A stretch of 11,340 bases of DNA. Origin: Spirochaetia bacterium UBA6919 (GTDB lineage Bacteria > Spirochaetota > UBA6919). Location of the stretch: positions 1 through 11,340 of the forward strand of contig DKAT01000109.1 of NCBI GenBank assembly GCA_002450905.1. Reading direction: 5' to 3'. Positions 7,269 through 11,340 of this stretch are shown piece after piece (the first letter of the stretch is position 1; every line of letters starts with the position of its first letter). The notes under the pieces are model-generated. The model was not told where the DNA came from, did no database searches, and was given only the letters and a program-made list of their open reading frames with translations. The position numbers and the translations under genes were made by a program.

Positions 7269-8222
7269 ATGGTGTCTAAATTATATCTCATTAATATATT
7301 AATATTGATCTCTATTGCTAGCACCCAGCTAGTTTTCCCAAATCAAGAAAACAACCAGCAGGACATTGATCAGCAACAAGAAAATAACCAGAATCTTCCA
7401 GAGCAGAGACAGAAACAACAAAAAAAATCATTTACTCCCTACGGCTCTGTACAATTCAATTTTTACTACCTTTCCGCCTCAAAACGTCATAATGCAAATG
7501 GAGACAATGAAAACATCGGATCATTCAAGGAATTCACCTTCAACATATTCACAGATATCTGGATCAACCCAAGAATCAATTTATTCCTCTCCTTCAATTC
7601 ACTGAAACACATTACCGCAAAAAGCGATTCCTCCATACCAAACTCCCCATCCAAGGACAACTCAGAAACCAATATCGGCGACTTAAACATAGGATTCAAA
7701 TATGCAATTATACCTCGAACAAACAATAAATTTATAAACCTAGATTATGGATTAATAATAGGTATTCCAACTGGAAGGTCAACATCAGGTCAAGGTACAA
7801 CCATTGGTGGATCAAACTACACACTCCCGACTGGTAATGGAGATTTTAATTTTACAATTTTTGAACAATTCATGATGAAATTCGGTGTATTTTATATATT
7901 TGGTGATTTAGGATTTAATTTCAGAACCAATAATAATTCCTTTGAATACTATATCGCAAATTACCTTGGGATTAAGTTATTTAAAGAAATACTGTCTCTA
8001 GACCTCGGTATAAAGTGGCTAGATGGACTCAATAATGGAAATCGCACCAACACAAGTCTTGCCCTAACCCATGCAAATAATCCAGAATATTTATTACTTA
8101 ATCCCAAATTAAGTGTTCAAATAAATAGTATTAGTTTGCAACTGGGCATATTTCTGGGGCTCATTGCAAAGAATACACCAAGTACCACAGTATTACATTT
8201 TGGAGTGGCTTATCTATATTAA
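7269..8222 (+). CDS. Secreted outer-membrane beta-barrel protein, transporter-like (meta-pathway/phenol-degradation-type fold)
   Basis: A 317-residue product with an N-terminal signal sequence: Lys4, then a hydrophobic core (LYLINILILISIA, 5-17), with cleavage probably somewhere in 18-25. Residues 25-53 form a Gln/Asn-rich, charged linker (17 of 29 residues are Q or N). The rest alternates polar and hydrophobic residues in amphipathic strands, for example YGSVQFNFYYLS, INLFLSFNSL and FGVFYIFGDLGFNFR. It ends in a strand with a terminal aromatic residue (HFGVAYLY), the usual outer-membrane insertion signature. GIPTG and LPTGNGDFNF near the middle recall the 'LPTG...G..D' pattern of the PF13557-type transporter family; substrate unknown. 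AGGAG at 7261-7265 directly abuts a TTG at 7266, which cannot be the start. ATG at 7269 (3-nt spacer) and GTG at 7272 (6-nt spacer) are both possible; ATG was chosen. It lies 66 nt after ileS, perhaps partly co-transcribed. The family assignment is tentative; the barrel and export calls are firmer. Confidence 0.75.
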   Translation: MVSKLYLINILILISIASTQLVFPNQENNQQDIDQQQENNQNLPEQRQKQQKKSFTPYGSVQFNFYYLSASKRHNANGDNENIGSFKEFTFNIFTDIWINPRINLFLSFNSLKHITAKSDSSIPNSPSKDNSETNIGDLNIGFKYAIIPRTNNKFINLDYGLIIGIPTGRSTSGQGTTIGGSNYTLPTGNGDFNFTIFEQFMMKFGVFYIFGDLGFNFRTNNNSFEYYIANYLGIKLFKEILSLDLGIKWLDGLNNGNRTNTSLALTHANNPEYLLLNPKLSVQINSISLQLGIFLGLIAKNTPSTTVLHFGVAYLY

Positions 8223-8413
8223 TACATATATCAAGATGATTACAATTTTGAAAATAATTTCAGGTAAATCCAATATTGAGTATTGTGAGCCATCAATAAT
8301 TATAAAACATTATCAGTATTTTATAAAATATTTTAATTGCAATAAAATGAATATTTATTTTATAATATATTATACTTATATATCAAATACCAACATTTAT
8401 TTGTGAGTTAATT
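8223..8413 (+). other. AT-rich intergenic region upstream of the FapA gene
   Basis: This 191-nt non-coding stretch contains almost no G or C runs. No GC-rich hairpin followed by a T-run is visible, so no intrinsic terminator for the barrel gene can be named. A 14-bp palindrome, TATTTTATAAAATA (8317-8330), lies just upstream of the promoter candidate at 8337-8366; given the base composition it may be chance. A short reading frame crossing the region from 8164 begins inside the barrel gene and shows no coding character. Confidence 0.5.
8337..8366 (+). promoter_or_regulatory. Promoter candidate for the FapA gene
   Basis: TTGCAA (8337-8342; four of six matches to TTGACA) and a perfect TATAAT (8361-8366) are 18 nt apart. 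Transcription would start near 8373, giving a leader of about 40 nt. The downstream ATG at 8414 has only a weak Shine-Dalgarno, GTGAG at 8403-8407 with a 6-nt spacer. The high local AT content lowers confidence. Confidence 0.45.
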
Positions 8414-10141
8414 ATGAGTGAATCAAAAGGTCTTCAAAAGATTATCTATAATTTTAATCATTTTGTTAGAACTCCGTTACAAAAGTCTCTGGATGATGAT
8501 CAGGAAAACCCAGACCATATGATCCCAGGCTCAGTCGATAATATCGTTGGTGAAGGAAATGTTATAGCCCGTATTATAGATTTTGATGACCCGGAATATA
8601 ATGAAGAAATTTCAGGGATGGAGGAAATTGATAAAGATCCAGCTTCCATGGAATCAGAATTTGTATTTTATAACCCAAAAACGAAAGAATTTATTTCCAA
8701 ATTATATGGATTTGCTGCTTTAATTGAAAATAAATTACAGATCTTACCTCTATTCTGGCATTCTGAAAATAAATTAACTGGATATTTATATATTCACTCA
8801 ACAATTAAAAATCAGATCCCAACGGTCGCAGAAATCAGAAAACTATTTGATATTTTAAAACTTATTCACGTTGTTGAAGATTATAGGATCAACAGCCAAA
8901 TCGATCAGCTAAGAAATCAGGGAAGCTTACCTGCAGGACAAATTATTATTGCAGAAGGTGGCAATCCACAAAATGGTATGGTAGAAAAAATTGAATTGCG
9001 AAAAAGCCTTGAAAAAACTGTTGGAAAACAACTTGAAGACGGAAGAATCGATTACAAAGAAAAGGACTCCTTTCACACTGTAGAAAAAGGTGAAATAATC
9101 GCAGAAAAAATACCGGAAATTCCTCCAACTACTGGAGTTGATATTTTCGGAAAAGAGGTCAAAGGAATATTACTCGGCGAAAGTCCCTATCATCTTGGCA
9201 AAAATCTCGAACCGGAATTTGAGGGATCAAATATATATATTTCTAAAATTGATGGTGTATTAGAGCTCACTGAAGATAATAAATTAAATATAGAAGAACG
9301 GCTTGTCGTAAATGGCGATGTCAATCTAAATACTGGAAATATTCATTTCCCTGGAATTGTAGAAATTACTGGGAGTGTTCTCCCTGGATTTACTGTAGAG
9401 GCAACAAAAGATATCATCATTCGTGGAAATGTTGAGGATGCTATTATAAATGCCGAAGGAAATATCTATGTGGAAAATGGTATCCTTGGAAAAGAACACT
9501 GTAAAGTTACTTCCAAAGGAACCATCAAATCCCGTTTTGTCCAGAATGCTGAATTAATCGCCGATAAAAATATTGAAATTATAGAATCGTCTGTACAGGC
9601 AAATTTCTTAGCAAAAGAGTATGTCATTATTGGTGGAAAAGTTGTTGGTGGTGAAATCTTAGGAAGATATGGTGTCAAAGTTGCTATTGCTGGGTCTGCA
9701 TCTGAAAGTAAAACAATTCTCATAGCAGGAAAAGATCCTGATATTGAAAAACAAATTGATATCTTAACAGTTAAAATCAATGAAGAAATGGATAAATTAA
9801 AAAATATCATGGATGAAATTACCCAATATTTTGGTGAAAATGTTTTAGCAGATATAAAAAATGTATTAATATCTTTACCTGTACATAGAAAAAAACAGTT
9901 ACACTCCCTCCTGCAAGGAATTAAAGATACAAATGCTGAAATTAGTGAAAATAAAACAAAACGAGATGCCTTAAAATCCTCTCTTAAATTTCCCGAACCA
10001 GTAGAAATTAAGATTATAGAAGACCTCTTCACTGGTGTTACTATCCATATCAAAGGATCTGTAAAAAAAATTGAAAAAAGACAAAGTTCTAAAGTAAATT
10101 TCCGTGAAGACCCAAAGACTAAATCGATTTATTGGGAATAA
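8414..10141 (+). CDS. FapA/DUF342 family polymer-forming-like protein
   Basis: A 575-residue cytoplasmic protein with no signal peptide or TM segment. Residues 1-90 are acidic and variable. Residues 90-170 form an alpha/beta domain. The conserved DUF342 core includes an Ala-Gly region SLPAGQIIIAEGGNP (171-185), KGEIIAEKIPEIPPTTGVDIFGKEVKG (225-251) and GKNLE (262-266). A repetitive right-handed beta-helix follows (about 298-435), where short strands such as LVVNGDVN, DIIIRGNV, GNIYVENGI and YVIIGGKVVGG stack. Residues 442-525 look like a coiled coil, and a small C-terminal beta region follows. In the family, FapA of Vibrio is linked to polar flagellum placement; other members are uncharacterised, and no flagellar gene is in this window, so the role here is unproven. 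It has its own promoter candidate and converges with the radical SAM gene 11 nt downstream. Confidence 0.88.
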   Translation: MSESKGLQKIIYNFNHFVRTPLQKSLDDDQENPDHMIPGSVDNIVGEGNVIARIIDFDDPEYNEEISGMEEIDKDPASMESEFVFYNPKTKEFISKLYGFAALIENKLQILPLFWHSENKLTGYLYIHSTIKNQIPTVAEIRKLFDILKLIHVVEDYRINSQIDQLRNQGSLPAGQIIIAEGGNPQNGMVEKIELRKSLEKTVGKQLEDGRIDYKEKDSFHTVEKGEIIAEKIPEIPPTTGVDIFGKEVKGILLGESPYHLGKNLEPEFEGSNIYISKIDGVLELTEDNKLNIEERLVVNGDVNLNTGNIHFPGIVEITGSVLPGFTVEATKDIIIRGNVEDAIINAEGNIYVENGILGKEHCKVTSKGTIKSRFVQNAELIADKNIEIIESSVQANFLAKEYVIIGGKVVGGEILGRYGVKVAIAGSASESKTILIAGKDPDIEKQIDILTVKINEEMDKLKNIMDEITQYFGENVLADIKNVLISLPVHRKKQLHSLLQGIKDTNAEISENKTKRDALKSSLKFPEPVEIKIIEDLFTGVTIHIKGSVKKIEKRQSSKVNFREDPKTKSIYWE

Positions 10142-10150
10142 AATAGATTT

Positions 10151-10175
10151 AATCAAATACTTAAAAGATTTGATT
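10151..10175. repeat. Inverted repeat at the convergent gene junction
   Basis: AATCAAAT (10151-10158) and ATTTGATT (10168-10175) are perfect 8-bp reverse complements around a 9-nt loop. They straddle the TGA stop of the radical SAM gene, 10 nt past the FapA stop. The stem has few G-C pairs and no clean T-run on either side, so it is at best a weak bidirectional terminator; chance is a real alternative. Confidence 0.3.
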
Positions 10176-11340
10176 CCTTCATAAATTGCTCTTTTCTCAC
10201 TATTTTGTATTTTAGCAATTCGAATTTATCTTTTCCCAAAAGGAAATGCAGATAATCAAGAAGCTGAGCAGTCCTGTCATCAGAATAAATCAAAAGACTA
10301 ATATATTTTTCTTCCTCATTCAAACTAATCGATATAATTTCATTAATTTTTTGAGTTAATACCCCTTTTTTATTTTTTTGAACAGATTGAATCAATTTTT
10401 CATGTTTAATTCTTTCAATATTTATTTTTAATATTTCTAAATCTAATTTGTCATCAAAATAGATATGATATAAAATATTTTTAAAGTCTTGGTGAATCTT
10501 ACCAGGAAATTCCTCAGTGATTGCTATATCATTAATCTGTATCCCATCGGGTAATCGTTCATTTAAGATATCTTTCAATATCTTAGGATCAATGTAACCT
10601 TTAATTTTATATTGAACATATTCTGATTCACTTTCTACTCCAAGAGGGAGAGGATTAATAAACTCCATTTTTGGGATAGGATTAAATCCCTGACTAAATT
10701 GGATAGGAATCTTTGCTTTCATCATAGTTTTCTGGAACAAGTTTACCACTTCAAGGTGTGATAAATATTTTAGCATTCCTAATTTCGTAAATTTCATGCG
10801 TACATGGTAAATCTGATCATCATATCTATAATTATCAGTATCAGTTAATTTATTCTCTATGCAATCTATATTAAATAATCTTTGTAAATCCTTGTCACAC
10901 ACACCACAAAAATCATAACACTTCTCCCTGCAATCGAGAGTTTCTTCTGTATTAAATGATTTTTCATATTCACCATACATAAATTCGTTAGTGACGGTAC
11001 AATCTATATTATCCCAGGGTAAAAGATCCTTACTATCCTTATTCTTGTGGAGATATTTATCCAAATCTATATTCAAATCCTTAATGGCACAACTCCATTT
11101 ATCATAATTAAACTGATCATGCCATCCATCAAAACATGCACCCATTTTATAAACATGATAAATGAGTTGCCCTATATTCCGATCTCCTCGTGCTAATAAT
11201 CCTTCTATAAGGCTCATTTCATGGGAGTGAGTTTTAAATTTCACTCTCCCATTCCGTACATTTGACATGATTTTTTTAATTTTCCTATACGACTCCTCAA
11301 CAGTCAATTGTCTTGACCATTGAAAGGGTGTATGAGGCTT
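10153..11340 (-). CDS. Radical SAM protein fused to a DUF2344 domain, C-terminal part (runs off right edge)
   Basis: A TTG at 11307-11305 might be taken as the start, but the frame is open to the window edge and encodes KPHTPFQW just upstream. That is the conserved motif after the core of B12-type/YgiQ-like radical SAM enzymes, so the true start lies beyond the window. The visible 395 residues hold the end of an uncharacterised radical SAM family (TIGR03960-like): PWDNID (108-113) and a Cys cluster C-x3-C-x3-C-x2-C (137, 141, 145, 148) that may bind metal or an auxiliary Fe-S cluster. From about 178 there is a DUF2344 (TIGR03936-like) domain: MKFTKLGMLKYLSHLE, FSQGFNPIPKMEF, PLPLGVESESEY. The CxxxCxxC motif that binds the SAM cluster would be upstream, unseen. 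Substrate is unknown; in many bacteria the two domains are fused or adjacent. The gene ends in TGA, so UGA is a stop codon here. Confidence 0.85.
   Translation of the reverse strand, partial: KPHTPFQWSRQLTVEESYRKIKKIMSNVRNGRVKFKTHSHEMSLIEGLLARGDRNIGQLIYHVYKMGACFDGWHDQFNYDKWSCAIKDLNIDLDKYLHKNKDSKDLLPWDNIDCTVTNEFMYGEYEKSFNTEETLDCREKCYDFCGVCDKDLQRLFNIDCIENKLTDTDNYRYDDQIYHVRMKFTKLGMLKYLSHLEVVNLFQKTMMKAKIPIQFSQGFNPIPKMEFINPLPLGVESESEYVQYKIKGYIDPKILKDILNERLPDGIQINDIAITEEFPGKIHQDFKNILYHIYFDDKLDLEILKINIERIKHEKLIQSVQKNKKGVLTQKINEIISISLNEEEKYISLLIYSDDRTAQLLDYLHFLLGKDKFELLKYKIVRKEQFMKESNLLSI

Noticed and set aside
8317..8330. 14-bp perfect palindrome TATTTTATAAAATA
   Set aside because: It is built entirely of A and T in a region that is nearly all A and T, so chance is likely; it is mentioned only in the intergenic description.
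8164..8406. 80-residue plus-strand frame spanning the end of the barrel gene and the intergenic gap
   Set aside because: Its first part is a frame-shifted shadow of the barrel gene and the rest is AT-rich Ile/Tyr/Asn/Lys sequence with no motif or ribosome binding site.
9466..10053. 195-residue open frame on the minus strand inside the FapA gene
   Set aside because: It is antisense to a well-supported coding region, matches no family I recognise, and its Ser/Ile/Phe-rich composition is what the complement of Lys/Glu/Asp-rich codons gives.
1..11340. Mobile element, CRISPR array, tRNA/rRNA or defence system
   Set aside because: No terminal inverted repeats with transposase, no regularly spaced repeats, no tRNA-like cloverleaf or rRNA sequence, and no defence-type domains were seen in reading the window.

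Overview
This is an AT-rich bacterial window holding seven genes: five complete and two cut by the window edges. A spirochaete is the best guess, for four reasons. The isoleucyl-tRNA synthetase is long and of the eukaryote-like class. A PASTA-domain protein follows priA-def-fmt. There is a predicted outer-membrane beta-barrel, which implies a diderm envelope. A FapA/DUF342 protein is also present. None of these is decisive alone, and no rRNA or other phylogenetic marker is present, so the assignment is an inference.

Left block (1-3829, minus strand): priA -> def -> fmt -> a membrane-anchored PASTA-domain protein that runs off the left edge. The genes are closely packed: 37 nt between priA and def, def and fmt touching at TAA|ATG, then a 155-nt AT-rich gap before the PASTA gene. 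The set links replication restart (PriA) to N-formyl-methionine metabolism (Fmt adds the formyl group, Def removes it). In many bacteria this cluster continues into a PASTA-domain Ser/Thr kinase; here only a TM anchor and the start of a PASTA unit are visible. The PASTA gene start lies in a perfect 12-bp inverted repeat with its Shine-Dalgarno sequence in the loop, the most interesting non-coding structure in the window.

Centre (3830-8222): a divergent intergenic region carries a good promoter candidate for ileS on the plus strand. ileS encodes a 1054-residue synthetase with intact HIGH and KMSKS motifs and an apparent one-residue shortening in the editing-site loop. It is followed after 66 nt by a secreted beta-barrel protein with a Gln/Asn-rich N-terminal linker.

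Right block (8223-11340): an AT-rich 191-nt gap with a promoter candidate leads to a FapA/DUF342 protein (plus strand). It converges, with only 11 nt between stop codons, on the 3' part of a radical SAM/DUF2344 fusion gene (minus strand) that runs off the right edge.

Most of the window is ordinary housekeeping sequence. I found no mobile element, CRISPR array, tRNA, rRNA or defence system. The parts worth a second look are the hairpin at the PASTA gene start, the altered IleRS editing loop, and the FapA and radical SAM proteins of poorly known function.
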